A stretch of DNA of 64,000 bases. It comes from Eutreptiella sp. 'Long Island Sound 2002' (lineage: Eukaryota; Euglenozoa; Euglenophyceae; Eutreptiales; Eutreptiaceae). The DNA is taken from contig OZ038382.1 in assembly GCA_964036045.1 (NCBI GenBank), positions 138,954,961 through 139,018,960 on the forward strand, given 5' to 3'. Positions 1 through 10,088 of this stretch are shown here, in pieces. The position numbers were made by a program, and so were the translations under genes. How positions within the stretch are numbered: position 1 is the first letter of the stretch; each line of letters begins with the position of its first letter. The notes beneath the pieces were generated by a model, which saw only the letters and a list, made by a program, of their open reading frames with translations, was not told where the DNA came from and searched no databases.

Positions 1-301
1 TCTCCGCCGCAGCCGCTGCCATCCCCAGTGCGGTGGCACCGACGGCAGCCTCCATCACAGGCACGTCAGCCTCCTCCTCGGACCCAGGGAACTGTGCCCG
101 CATCACAACGTTGCCCCGGCGTACACCTTGCATGTTGGAGGCCACGGGTCTCACGAACGCAGGTCTAGTGGTACCAGACACCATCAAATTAGTGGTGGAC
201 TGGCTCATCTGGGTGTGGCTCAGGACCACAGCTGCCATCACAAGCCATGCACCGATGGCAATCAAGGCCCGGGCAATAAGGGAGTGTGCGTTGGGCGCCA
301 T
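1..301 (-). CDS. ENH1-like plastid rubredoxin, N-terminal part (edge-truncated)
   Basis: The start codon is at 301-299 and the frame runs off the left edge after about 100 residues. The visible part is the targeting leader: a hydrophobic stretch (about residues 9-27), the FVRP motif at 49-52 and the acidic segment after it. It matches the complete copies almost base for base, with Met57 as in most of them. The PDZ-like and rubredoxin domains would lie outside the window. Its 5' flank follows the array consensus to about 576 and then diverges, so this is a true array member and not a truncated pseudogene. Confidence 0.85.
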   Translation of the reverse strand, partial: MAPNAHSLIARALIAIGAWLVMAAVVLSHTQMSQSTTNLMVSGTTRPAFVRPVASNMQGVRRGNVVMRAQFPGSEEEADVPVMEAAVGATALGMAAAAAE

Positions 302-576
302 TGAGTACCTGAAAGGGCAGAAACCTTGTGCCGGATCGTGTCAGACTCCATCCTATGTCCTCAGCACAGGGCACGCAGAGGATACATAGTGCTCACAGGA
401 ACTTCTGTTTCAGACACCTCCCCCATCCCCCCACCTGCGAATAAATTTCAGTTCCAAAGGAATGTATTGAAGGCAGATCGAAAGCCTGCAAAATATGTAG
501 CACACTCCCCCAGAACAAAATATTACATGGAGGGGAGTATGGGGGCATGTATGCCAGGCACATACCTGGCATATGG
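302..576 (-). promoter_or_regulatory. Conserved 5' flank of the array gene
   Basis: This is the upstream region of the edge copy. It is nearly identical to the 5' flanks starting at 7191, 23015, 39871, 58058 and 62054. It holds the CAG acceptor 7 nt from the ATG and an AT-rich stretch about 130-230 bp upstream. No canonical TATA box stands out. Homology stops at about 576, where an unrelated sequence begins. Confidence 0.5.
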
Positions 577-944
577 CTTGAGAAACAAAAGAGGACATTC
601 AGACGAAGGTGACTCCCGACCGTGGAATTTGTGTTGGGGCTTGTGGCACGTAGTACACTCGCCAGGTTTGTTAGGCGGCCCCAAGACTACGGAACATCAC
701 CATTCGGCGAGGAAACAAAGATAGCCACATAACGCCTGCCTTCTCGGGGTCTTCAAAGAATCAAAGCGGCTCTATCAGCCCTGCCCACGTGGGACCCCAG
801 AAAGGGGTGTAATCGAAGAGGCTTCATAATCTGTGCTGAATCAGTTTGACACACCCAGGGCGGTCCTTAACAGAGGGGGAAAAAAGTGTTCCTTTACACA
901 GTTTTCCCAAAAAAGCCTGTGGGCACACCATGTGTAGGCCATGG

Positions 945-1032
945 GCGTTTGGCGGTTGGCGGTTGGCGGTTGGGGATTGGTGGTTGATGGCGGATGGCAG
1001 TGGTTGGCGGTTGGTGGTTGGTGGCGGTGGAT
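945..1032. repeat. GGCGGTT/GGTGGTT simple repeat
   Basis: Imperfect 7-nt units GGCGGTT, GGTGGTT and GGCGGAT run for about 85 bp. The G-rich strand could fold into a G-quadruplex, but this is only a composition argument. Confidence 0.7.
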
Positions 1033-1144
1033 GGTCAGAGGTTGATGGTCCCTTGGGGTGGTCCCAAAGGGCGGTCCTTAGGGGGAATCTTTGCACTGCG
1101 CGCTACTTTTAGACTATGTTCCCCCCGAAGAGCCCCCAAGCACA

Positions 1145-1208
1145 CCCCTTGGAAACGCCCTTAGAATTAGGTGACCCAAACTGCCCCGGCTCAAGAAAGT
1201 TGCACACT
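1145..1208 (+). repeat. 64-bp direct repeat, copy 1
   Basis: The segment recurs at 2311-2374 with only a few differences. It contains the words GGAAACGCCC and AGAATTAGGTGACCC. It is followed about 440 bp later by a second duplicated block (1648-1729), as copy 2 is followed by 2587-2667, so the two pairs may be parts of one older duplication with different spacing. Confidence 0.8.
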
Positions 1209-1647
1209 ACCTTCCCTTCACATAACACATATCATGCACAACTGGAAAAGCCATGAACAGCGCATTGGGTGCCACCCTCAAGAACACACAACGAGCCTTA
1301 ATCGCGTCCTTGTATCGGATAATCGGACTTGCTTCAATACTTCCACTTCCCAATGGAATCTTTGGCCGTCCGATGCGTGCTTGTCCCCCTGAGTGCAAAT
1401 GGCTCTTCGCCACTCTGCAGAGATATAATGTAAAGCATAAACACAATCAAGAGAGTCGCAAACGGCATTGCGTGTAGTGCCACATACCGTAACTTGTTTT
1501 GAGCTTGCCCTTGAAACTTTCTGCTGTACACAGTCCAATCGGGTGAATCCTCCTAGTATCAAAGCGTGGATCCAAAGATTGTCCCGGTTTCCTCAATAGC
1601 ACCGGAAGGTTGGGGCCCAAAAGATGGCGGAAATGCTACGTCACCCT

Positions 1648-1729
1648 TGCATTCTCGGGGATCCCCAAACAAAGGGGGACAAAATCAGAAGTCGAAACCT
1701 CTGCTAGGGGTCACCATGATGCCCCTAGG
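1648..1729 (+). repeat. GGGGATCCCC hairpin repeat, copy 1
   Basis: An about 82-bp block with the self-complementary word GGGGATCCCC, the word CAAAATCAGAAGT and the end motif CTAGGGGTCACC. A second copy lies at 2587-2667. The core words also occur in the 85-bp tandem units at 20790-21075 and 54975-55110, so this is a diverged solitary member of that family. Confidence 0.7.
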
Positions 1730-2310
1730 GACCCCTAGTATCTCAAAGTATGGGTCTCTACGGCCAGACGCCCAAATAGTTACACTGCGCGCGCACTGTG
1801 CTTAAGGCTCCTCCTTAACAAAAAAAAATTTAGTCCCTTAAGAACCCCTGTGGACAGACCACTGTCTGCTGGTTGTGCTCACTAAAAAATGGACTTTTGT
1901 AGGTCAAAGCGGCAAATGGTTTCACCTGGAGTGGTGTGCAACGTAGGCCTGCTCGGGTGCCACAAGTGATGATATGTAACTGATGGTGTAGCTGTGGACA
2001 AAGGGCAAGTGAAAAAATCAGTTGCGGGGGAAAGGGGTCGAGCCCTCTAAAAGCGGGATAGGGTTGGCAAAAAGGGCTGCTCCTCCCCGGCCCTCCACAT
2101 CACTCTCTAGCCCTCTCCAGCCCTCCATAGCACTGTCTTCACTCTAGATGAAACCATTTGCCTTCACTGGCACCTGCCAAAGAACAATTTTCGAACTGCA
2201 ACAAGCCAAGGCAAGCTCAGATCAAGGGGGAATGTTTGCCCGGCTCGCGCCCGGCGCGCGCCCGGCGCGCTACTTTTCTATTAACTATCCCGACTTCAGC
2301 CCCAGATTTA

Positions 2311-2374
2311 CCCCTTGGAAACGCCCTTAGAATTAGGTGACCCAAACTGCCCCAGCCCAAGAAAGTTGCAAACT
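2311..2374 (+). repeat. 64-bp direct repeat, copy 2
   Basis: Second copy of the 1145-1208 repeat, preceded by a CG-rich stutter. Confidence 0.8.
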
Positions 2375-2586
2375 GGGGTACATAGTACCACTCTCGCTCC
2401 TTTAAGGACGATCTTGGTCAACACCTTAGCAAGTTGGGAGAATGGGGGGTTAGCATAGCACAACCCCATCGATCTCCAGTAGAAGCGATAGGCGTTATTG
2501 GGGTATCGCGAACAGTAGAGCTGCATCATGTGCTGCTCCTTACTCGCGAACAACTCCACCTGAACTTCATTCAGGTCTACCACCTC

Positions 2587-2667
2587 TGCATTCCCGGGGG
2601 TCCCCAACAAAGGGGGACAAAATCAGAAGTCAAAACATACGCTAGGGGTCACCATGATGCCCCTAGG
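2587..2667 (+). repeat. GGGGATCCCC hairpin repeat, copy 2
   Basis: Second copy of the 1648-1729 block; the palindromic core here reads GGGGGTCCCC. Confidence 0.7.
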
Positions 2668-4877
2668 CGGCCATGACTAGGCTGCTTTTCTTGACTCCTG
2701 CCAAAAAACACGGTGCACACACAGGAAAGTATATTGATAGAAAGAACCATCATCATCATCATGTGTGGAGATACAGGCCACAGATTGAGTAAAGAAGGAA
2801 CAAAAATCAAATCAAGGCTGCATACATCCAAATACGTCAACCTTTTCGACCATGGAGTATGGACCATCGGGGACAAAATGCATGGTAGAGACTTGAGTAA
2901 TTGTGCAGTGAACCCAATATCAGCACACCCAGGAGCTTGTGCCTGCAACACGCCGGCAACCCTACCAACTTCCACTTCCAGACACTGCCACACGCCAGCT
3001 ACACACCACTGGTGAAATGTCGGGCACCTCCAAATAGCTGGGCATGCAGCCGAGGTGCAGTGATGCAACGCGTGCACTGCCTCTTTGCGGCGGAAAATTT
3101 CGGGGGGGGGGGGGGGCGGGGTTCGCCATGCTTGGGAATCCCCAAGGTCCAACTGCCTTAGGCACAGACTAACATGCAAGCCAATGCTGCGTTGAGAGTC
3201 ATAAACAGATGGAAATTGAATTGCCACTGAAAGCAGCGTTAGTTCACAACATTCCAAAGAATCCTCTCTTCCAAACATATGCCCCAAAAGCATGAAAGAA
3301 TATGGAAACAAATGCCGACTCTCACCTGTGAGGCAAACAGTTTGGCAAACTTGTGCATTGAAGAACACACTGTGTAGATGTGTAGAAGAAAACTGCCCAA
3401 CGTCATCGCGCCTCTTGATGTCCTTGGGCCATCCGTTTCTTGCAATGGCGCATGAAATCTGCAGCACCCGCACCTGTAAGTGCTGGTGCAAGAGTAGGCC
3501 TTTTTTTATCCAACACATTGTGTGGAGGTTGCCATGTTGCCCCGTTTTTGACGCCCTTGCCATATGTCTGTGTGTGGGCGGCTGATGTAGCCTTACCACA
3601 TGAAGGTTTGTTAGTCTGTTGGTGGAAGTGTAGGTTACAAATACCCACTTACCCAAAATGGGTAGACCCCAGCAGGTATTACACCAGCAAGGGCGATAAA
3701 CCCATTGCTAAATAGGGTCTGGTGCTGTCACCTGATTCCACTCCATTATTTTGTGATTCCACCCCAGCTACTGTATTTGAGCTTTCTCATGTTCACCTCA
3801 TCCTAGCCAATCTAATGCCACCCCAGCCTCTGCTCTTTTGGGTACGGGCATTCCTCATCTTATCTGTCTCCCTTTTTGGACCCTTGGGACGTGGGAGCTT
3901 GGGTTGTGCCCCCCTTGGTTAGGTCATATTTCCGCTTTCGCATGCCCTCCTTTGAGTGGGTCCACCACATACAGTAGGGGCTTGTGAGGACCGGTTCTCT
4001 TGGAAGGCAGGCCAGCACCCTTCAACCGCGGACTGGGTGAAGCCTCCCTAGGAACAACTGACTAGCCCCTGGGGCATCGCTCTGTGGGCCTTGACATGTA
4101 TGGAACGGGGCTTAGAGGCAGTGTGCATGCCGCTGCCAATGGTACCTATTCCAACAGTCGCTTTGCTGGGGAGAGTTAATGCCTTTTCAGCATTCATGCC
4201 GCTGGCAAACAGGAGGGGAAAACGTAGCCTTGGCTTGCTTTGTGGTGGTTGCGGCTTTTTTTTGCCATTTTGAGGGGTTGCACCCAAAATTTTAGGGTCC
4301 CAAGCGCACAAGGCTGTTGCATGCTTGCGTAGTGCTGCTTAGTGGGCTTCCCTTCATGCCCATTCGTAAAACAGCAATCCCTATGTGCTTGCTTGTCTGT
4401 GGGAGCTATTTACTAGATATGTTGCAGTTGTACGCATCTCCTTCGCAACGCGTCGGGCATCTCTGTGCCCCGGCTTTGGTGTGGCCAAGGACTGACCGGT
4501 GCAGGGAAAATTTTACAAGACTCAACTCAATCACCAATTATAAATGATTTCAGAAGTCACGACCGAGAATGGCCCTAAGGACACTCGCGGTAACACGACA
4601 ACACCCCTACACATAGAGTGCAACACCAGTCCACTCGAGTGTGTGCTGCTTGGGGCCACGCACCCATCCACCGCTTGTGGACCCAACGTTTGCCCCTCCA
4701 TCTGCTTCCGCACCTCCCTGCAGCCTCATCCTGCACAAGGTACAGACCACCTCTTAGCAGCTTATCCCAATCCGAATCAAACTGGAGAGCCACACCTCCA
4801 TCTCCACCTCCATCCACCACCCAACAAGCGGAGGGGAGCTGCATGAGAGGGGGGGGGGGTCTGTATTCTGTAGACAT

Positions 4878-4975
4878 GGTCTGCCCCAAGTAGACACAAT
4901 TTGCTAATTGTACACACTGTCGGCATGTTTTAGACGCAAATTGACAATTTTCGGAAGGGGGCCAAAGGTTTCTTC
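4878..4975 (+). repeat. Diverged direct repeat, copy 1
   Basis: This segment shares GGTCTGCCC, TAATTGTA and ACACTGTC words in the same order and spacing with 5308-5402. Confidence 0.5.
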
Positions 4976-5307
4976 ACCAAACTCCCCCTGCGTGTCGCGA
5001 GCCCCCCCCAAAAGACAGTATGGATGCCAACTGTGGGGACTGCAGTGCCAGCAGCTCTCCTGCATCAGTCAGAAAGAAGGTCCCTGTTTCTTCGTGCAAC
5101 CCAGTGTCTGTACGACAAGGTCCTTGATCTCCTGATTCTGTGGTGGTTGGGAGATCGTCACACCATACCCTGTTGATTGTGTAGATCCTAGCTTGAGGGG
5201 GTGTGGGGAGCGTTTGAAAACCTCGTGTATGACCAAAGGCCGAAAAACGGTCTGCTAATGTTGTTTGCCCGTGCACAGAGGCATGGCGGTCCGTAATGTG
5301 AAGGGGT

Positions 5308-5402
5308 GGTCTGCCCAAATTAGACATGGTCTGATAATTGTAGACACTGTCCGCACGTTCTAGACCTGAAGTAACAATATTTGGGAAGGGGTGAAAGGCC
5401 CC
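5308..5402 (+). repeat. Diverged direct repeat, copy 2
   Basis: Partner of the repeat at 4878-4975, with about one base in four changed. Confidence 0.5.
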
Positions 5403-5562
5403 ATTCTGAAAGAAAATACTGTAATGGCGTTTACCATGAAGATGGGCACGTTCCTTGAGCTAGCAAAGCACATGAGGAAGCCGCACAGTGGCAGGTCTCA
5501 AGCAAGGGAAGCAAGCAAGGATGGGGGCAGATCTGAAGCGAGCAAAGCTAACTTCTACTAAC

Positions 5563-6098
5563 AAGTGTCTTAAATGCACATCCCCTTTCGTGCTTCCTGG
5601 GTGGTGTGAAGAGCTTCCGCAACCAGGACACAAGGCTAAGACAATGCTCCAAACCTGTGCCCAACAGTTTCGTTGAAGTAAGGCGATGTATTCCGTTGCG
5701 GATTATCCGCCGAGGTAGAAATGTTACAAACGTCTGAATGATCCGATCAGCCATTCACCGTCATCAGATCACAAGTAAAGAATAGCCTGCAGTCATCCAA
5801 CTAGCGATCAGGGGGCAGCTCCCAGCCCAACATGGCAATGGGCATCCCCTGGGGCCTCCAACCACGGCCTCCAGGCAGATGCCCACCAATATATACCCTG
5901 TACCAAAAAATGGCTGATCAACAGAACTAGGCCGCACAAGCGCCGGCTCACAGGCACTAGACCCCACAAGCGCTTGGACGGAGACACACACACACACACC
6001 ACCCAACAGCTGCGGGCAGCTACTCAGCCCTGCACATGTGGGGCTTGCTCCAATACCACACTCCAGTGTAACAACAGTGCGTTTCTTGGACAGCGTAT
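5563..6098 (-). other. Conserved 3' flank of rubredoxin copy 2
   Basis: Downstream sequence shared with 21393-21922, 38244-38778, 56431-56965 and 60427-60961. It includes a CA microsatellite near 5983-5999 that varies in length between units. It is likely 3' UTR and intergenic DNA. No poly(A) signal is obvious, and no frame is conserved as protein. Confidence 0.5.
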
Positions 6099-7190
6099 TT
6101 ACAACGCAGTGGCAATGTAGGCCAAAAGACCCACAACCCCAAGGCCTCCCACAAGCCCAGTCAGGATGTTAGTGGGCAGGCCCTTGCTCTCCACTTTACC
6201 AGTCTCAATGTCGAACTTGGCGAATCGGGACTTGGGTGACTGGCACTGAGGGCACCGGTAGCTGTTGGGCGCCTCCTCGAATGGCTGTGGCAGGTAGTAG
6301 ATGAAGCCACAGTCCAAACAGATGTGCGTCGCCCGCGCCTTCTGCGCAGCTGTCAACTTGCGGCCCATCTTTGGCGGCGCTGGGCGCTTCGGCAGACGCT
6401 TCACGTTGATCTCGTCGGCCGCTGGCCCACGGGCTACAATGAAGTCAACAGCGTTCGGGCAGGCAGTGACAGCGGACTGGGTGAACGTCAGCTTGTCCGC
6501 AGGCCACAATTCGTCTCCAAAGAACGAAGATGTGTACACCACCGTGTCCCCAATCTTAATGCCAGCCTTCGCTGCGTTGCCCAGAGGGTTCACAAACTTC
6601 ACATACACGCCCCCAGACTTGCTCTTCTCTCCAAGCTGCAGGCCCAAAGGCTTGTCCACAGTGATCAGCTGTTCGCCCTTGCTGCCTCCACGACCGGCCA
6701 TTTGCATGGGCTTCGCTGCCATCTCCGCAAGATCCATTTCCTCATCGTTGTCGTACTTGGGCACACTGCCCCCAGCCAATGCAAAGTCAGGGCCCGGGCG
6801 GTTGAACTGGTTGAAGAAGTACACAATGATCGCCAACAAAGTGGCGGTAAGGCATGTGGCCGCCATTGGCATAGGGATCACGTTCTGAGTCTCCGCCGCA
6901 GCCGCTGCCATCCCCAGTGCGGTGGCACCGACAGCAGCCTCCATCACAGGCACGTCAGCCTCCTCCTCGGACCCAGGGAACTGTGCCCGCATCACAACGT
7001 TGCCCCTGCGTACACCTTGCTTGTTGGAGGCCACGGGTCTCACAAAAGCGGGTCTAGTGGTACCAGACACCATCAAATTAGTGGTGGACTGGCTCATCTG
7101 GGTGTGGCTCAGGACCACAGCTGCCATCACAAGCCATGCACCGATGGCAATCAAGGCCCGGGCAACAAGGGAGTGTGCGTTGGGCGCCAT
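6099..7190 (-). CDS. ENH1-like plastid rubredoxin with PDZ domain
   Basis: The protein has 363 residues, starts at the ATG at 7190-7188 and ends with TAA. In order it has a hydrophobic signal-like segment (9-27), a transit-like region with FVRP at 49-52, an Ala-rich stretch (85-99), a membrane segment (about 107-126), a PDZ-like fold (about 175-255, with PLGLQLGE and a GIKIGD turn), a rubredoxin domain whose iron ligands are Cys291, Cys294, Cys313 and Cys316 in two CxxC motifs, and a C-terminal hydrophobic anchor (341-359). This is the architecture of plant and algal ENH1 proteins: membrane-bound plastid one-electron carriers linked to redox balance and photosystem biogenesis. This copy differs from the others by Lys57 (Met elsewhere), Val9 and Asn148. 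It has no introns. Confidence 0.93.
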   Translation of the reverse strand: MAPNAHSLVARALIAIGAWLVMAAVVLSHTQMSQSTTNLMVSGTTRPAFVRPVASNKQGVRRGNVVMRAQFPGSEEEADVPVMEAAVGATALGMAAAAAETQNVIPMPMAATCLTATLLAIIVYFFNQFNRPGPDFALAGGSVPKYDNDEEMDLAEMAAKPMQMAGRGGSKGEQLITVDKPLGLQLGEKSKSGGVYVKFVNPLGNAAKAGIKIGDTVVYTSSFFGDELWPADKLTFTQSAVTACPNAVDFIVARGPAADEINVKRLPKRPAPPKMGRKLTAAQKARATHICLDCGFIYYLPQPFEEAPNSYRCPQCQSPKSRFAKFDIETGKVESKGLPTNILTGLVGGLGVVGLLAYIATAL

Positions 7191-7210
7191 TGAGTACCTG
7201 AAAGGGCAGA
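7191..7210 (-). promoter_or_regulatory. Pyrimidine-CAG acceptor 7 nt upstream of the ATG
   Basis: On the coding strand the ATG is preceded by a pyrimidine-rich run ending CCCTTTCAG and then 7 nt (GTACTCA). All six array genes have the same arrangement (also 302-321, 23015-23034, 39871-39890, 58058-58077, 62054-62073). That is what a spliced-leader acceptor or the end of a 5'-UTR intron looks like. No donor exon is identifiable nearby, so trans-splicing is the better guess, by inference only. Confidence 0.4.
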
Positions 7211-7560
7211 AACCTCGTGCCGGATCGTGTCAGGCTCCATCCTATGTCCTCAGCACAGGGCACGCAGAGGATACATAGTGCTCACAGGAACTTCTGTTTC
7301 AGACACCTCCCCCATCCCCCCACCCGCGAATAAATTTCAGTTCCAAAGGAATGTATTGAAGGCAGATCGAAAGCCTGCAAAATATGTATCACACTCCCCC
7401 GGAACAAAATATTACATGGAGGGGGGTATGGGGGCATGTATGCCAGGCACATACCTGGCATATGGCCGGCTCGCTACTTTTTGGCAAGTGTCCGCGACTT
7501 CACTCCCAGATCTACCCTCCGTGTAGAGAAGGCCAAAAGCAGATCAGAAGACTGCCACCT
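7211..7560 (-). promoter_or_regulatory. Conserved 5' flank of rubredoxin copy 2
   Basis: Upstream DNA shared by all array members, ending in a stretch common to 23284-23375, 58325-58420 and 62324-62415. The same stretch flanks the 12-kb element at its right end (52210-52254), which shows where the element landed in the third complete unit. Confidence 0.5.
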
Positions 7561-7640
7561 GGTGGTGGTAGTAGTGGTGGTGTTGGTTGTGGACGTGGTC
7601 ATGGTCATGGTCGTTGTCGTGGTCATGGTCGTGGCTCAAA
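7561..7640 (+). repeat. GGTCRTGG/GGTGGT simple-sequence zone
   Basis: Degenerate GGTCATGGTCGTGGTCGT repeats. Equivalent zones lie at 23390-23470 and 62424-62525. Their apparent Gly/His/Arg-rich translations are low-complexity and are not evidence of genes. Confidence 0.6.
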
Positions 7641-7776
7641 TGGTCAAATCATGCGAGGTTCAACATTCCTATGTCCTACCATCATTCATCAGCGAAACCA
7701 TGAGTTCTGAGTTTGAGCACCTCACTGGCAGGCTGTTCGGCACTAGCACACTGATTCACAGCTTCCTCCCTGCTAT

Positions 7777-7935
<159 letters not shown>

Positions 7936-8057
7936 CTTGTCAGGGATGGATATGAGAGTGACCAATTTAGGGGGGCCTCTGAGGGGCCTGAGATGAAGAA
8001 ATGACGATTGCCAAACTCCTTTGTCCCTCTTGTGATACAGGGTAAATTTTGGTGCCA

Positions 8058-8361
8058 GTCTCCGCTGCGTCAGCTGCCATCCCCATTGCGGTGGCACTGA
8101 CGGCAACCTCCATCACAGGCACGTCAGCCTCCTCCTCGGACCCAGGGAACTGGGCCTGCATCACAACGTTGCCCCGGCGTACACCTTGCATGTTGGAGGC
8201 CACGGGTCTCACAAAAGCGGGTCTAGTGGTACCAGACACCATCAAATTACTGGTGGACTGGCTCATCTGGGTGTGGCTCAGGGCCACAGCTGCCATCACA
8301 AGCCATGCACCGATGGCAATCAAGGCCCGGGCAATAAGGGAGTGTGTGTGTTGCTTTGCAT
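8058..8361 (-). pseudogene. Rubredoxin leader half-copy 1
   Basis: From the ATG at 8361-8359 this matches residues 1-101 of the array protein and then stops at the GGAGACT junction, after which unrelated sequence follows (TTGCACCAAAATTTACCC on the coding strand). Two extra bases just after the start shift the frame, so translation from this ATG ends after about 13 codons. The upstream sequence differs from that of the full genes (AAGATACGGAAA before the ATG), so it is not a simple truncation of an array gene. Confidence 0.75.
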
Positions 8362-8375
8362 TTTCCGTATCTTGA

Positions 8376-8506
8376 GCGCATACAAGTTGTCTTCAAACCA
8401 AAAAGGCCGCCCAACCCTGCTTTCCCACCACTCTGTCTTTGAGGTATCCAAAACAAGTGTAGGCCACGCCCCCATCATGTTCTTTAGCCCTCGCATCCTG
8501 AATGTT
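8376..8506. other. Inverted spacer segment
   Basis: This block is the reverse complement of part of the spacer found forward in the other units (compare 36565-36770, 54225-54430, 58745-58950). The reversed order includes the words ACACTTGTTTTGGAT and GGCGGCCTTTTTGG. Part of the segment is missing. Sequence on both sides is in the normal orientation. Confidence 0.7.
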
Positions 8507-8850
8507 CCTGGGAATGCCGCTTGGCCCGGGTGTCTGCAAGAGCTATGGCCTGGACCCCATGCACGCTGTGCTGTGCGCAGGCCCATTTCCCGGCACTTTG
8601 GCCAGCACTCGCACTCGTGCCCATGCCTTGCAGGGTACTGTCGCCAGCAGTTCTCTGGTTTGCGCTTTCCTGGCTCAAGCCTTCAAAGGCACTTTACGGG
8701 CAACCTGCCCTGGGGCCGTTGCGCAATCTTCACAGAAACCTTGGCTGATACTCTGGCCACCGCCTTTGCAGGCACTTTCATGGGCACTCCTGCGGGCACC
8801 TTGCCCTGTGTGCTAGCAGATGGTTGAAAACGTATCCCCATGTTGTTCTG
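8507..8850 (+). repeat. Array spacer with 12-nt periodic degenerate repeats
   Basis: GGCACT- and GGGCAC-type words recur at 12-nt steps, clearest at 8770-8810. Frames that follow the period read AGTF/AGTL/GTPA-like peptides. The region is shared by all units (36780-37080, 54440-54750, 58965-59275, 63285-63595). It could be an old minisatellite or the remains of a repeat-rich coding region; no start or domain supports a gene. Homology breaks at about 8850, where a foreign block begins. Confidence 0.55.
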
Positions 8851-8859
8851 TTTGCCCCA

Positions 8860-9717
8860 GCCCTACCCCGTGAGCACGGCAAGCAGTGGTCGTTGTCACT
8901 TTCCAGTGACAGCACATTTGCTGCGCGCAGCTGCGCGCCCCCCATCACCCGCTGACTATCGCCCCCTCCCCAGCTTCCGAGGTTTGAAACGCAAAGGGGG
9001 GTCGGATCATCTTTGCCAGACCTGTGTACTTGACGTCGGTTGCCTTTGCCCACATTGCCCAGCGCCTTTCGGCCTCTGCGATGGCGTGCCGGCGAGACTG
9101 GAGGCATTTCTCTCTAGTCAGGCGGTCGGCGGGATTGAGGGCCGCCGGTGCCCTGAAAGAACTGATCGAGGTTCCGCTCCAACACCGTAACCAGAACAGG
9201 CGTCGGAAGATGCGCTGCTGTGGGGAAGGGCATTGATTTGGGACCTAGCTACATTGCTGTCTGAACCTATCCTAACATGCTGGAAGCCTCTATACGTGGC
9301 CATCTTGGCCACAACATACACAGCAAACAACTCAGCATGCTGGAGGGACCGGATCCAGTCAGGGCAGCGCAAGAAGCGGTAGAAACCCTTCTACCCCACC
9401 ACCCCCACCCGGAATCCCTTGTCTTCGGGGGCGGCGCCAGCAAACACCTCCCAGGCCTTTCCGCGACGTTGACCCAGGGCATCTGCAAACTGGGGGATGC
9501 AGGAAAAAAGAAGGACGGTCGCTATCCCCTGAGCCACCCCCCGCCCAAACCTGCCCAGAGCGTGTTGTAGTATGGCATAAGCGCCTGCTAGGAAAGCCCC
9601 CAGACCGGCACTGGGGCGACCCATCCAACACAGCTTTCCCGGGAGGCGCTCCATCGCCCCATACCCAGACACGAAAAGCACCCACCACGGCCCCCACCGC
9701 ATTGCTGATGGTGCCAA
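8860..9717 (-). pseudogene. Retroelement RNase H relic
   Basis: Read right to left, broken frames give a recognisable RNase H: a first Asp-less segment (EVFAGAAPEDKGFRVG), then QHAELFAVYVVAKMA with the catalytic-helix Glu, RIGSDSNVARSQI with the SDS motif, and further on NPADRLTREK, the typical RNase H C-terminal NPAD box of DIRS- and Gypsy-like elements. At least two frame changes and stops separate the parts. No complete RT lies upstream. It is an old fragment at the left edge of a foreign block (about 8851-19340). Confidence 0.55.
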
Positions 9718-9779
9718 CCCTGGTATTCAGATGCTTACCAATGAAACAGATGGACTCTGTGGGGGTGGGTCACGGGTGG

Positions 9780-10010
9780 GCCGTCTCCTCGCTTTTGTAC
9801 GCGACTCCCCCCCCCCAGTAGAAATGGGCCGAAGGCCCCCAGGGGGGGGGGGGGGGGGGGCTTCAGGGAGGGGCGATGGGGGGGGGGCGGGAGGGGCGAT
9901 GGGGGGGGGGGGCGGGAGGGGCGATGGGGGGGGGGCGGGAGGGTCGGTTGGGGGGGGGGTCCAGGTGGGGCGATTTGGGGTGGTGGGGGGGGGGGGCACA
10001 GGCTCCCGTT
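9780..10010 (+). repeat. G-run array with GGGAGGGGCGAT units
   Basis: Long G homopolymers (up to about 20) alternate with CGGGAGGGGCGAT, repeated four to five times, with GGTCGGTT and GGTCCAGG variants. Strong G-quadruplex potential. Run lengths in an assembly of such sequence are unreliable. Confidence 0.75.
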
Positions 10011-10029
10011 ACCTCCCCTTGCCCTCCCT

Positions 10030-10088
10030 CTAGGGTGAGAGCTAGGACTAGGGTTAGGGCTACGGTTGGGGCTAGGGTTAGGGTCACC
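10030..10088 (+). repeat. Degenerate telomere-like GGGTTAGGG motifs
   Basis: Motifs of the form CTAGGGTTAGGGCTA with GGTTGGGGCTAGGG variants directly precede the 1.16-kb duplication. A second cluster lies at 12374-12460. They resemble decayed TTAGGG/TTTAGGG repeats in an internal position. Confidence 0.5.

Larger units (their letters stand above)
577..5562. other. Non-coding, repeat-bearing interval without a supported gene
   Basis: No open frame here looks like a protein: the possible frames are short, low in complexity and lack recognisable domains. A short stretch near 630-700 resembles the array spacer, so the interval probably interrupts an array unit. It contains several duplicated segments listed separately, a GGCGGTT-type simple repeat (about 945-1030), a CG-rich stutter near 2240-2275 and a G-run near 3104-3120. 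Confidence 0.5.

Noticed and set aside
6301-7193. Long plus-strand open frames (195 and 289 codons) opposite the rubredoxin gene
   Set aside because: They recur in every copy only because the minus-strand gene is conserved; they are His/Arg/Cys-biased mirror translations without domains.
8361-8390. Relict spliced-leader end (CTCAAG upstream of a half-copy ATG)
   Set aside because: The word arises at the boundary of the local inversion and is absent from the other half-copies; the remaining leader sequence does not match.
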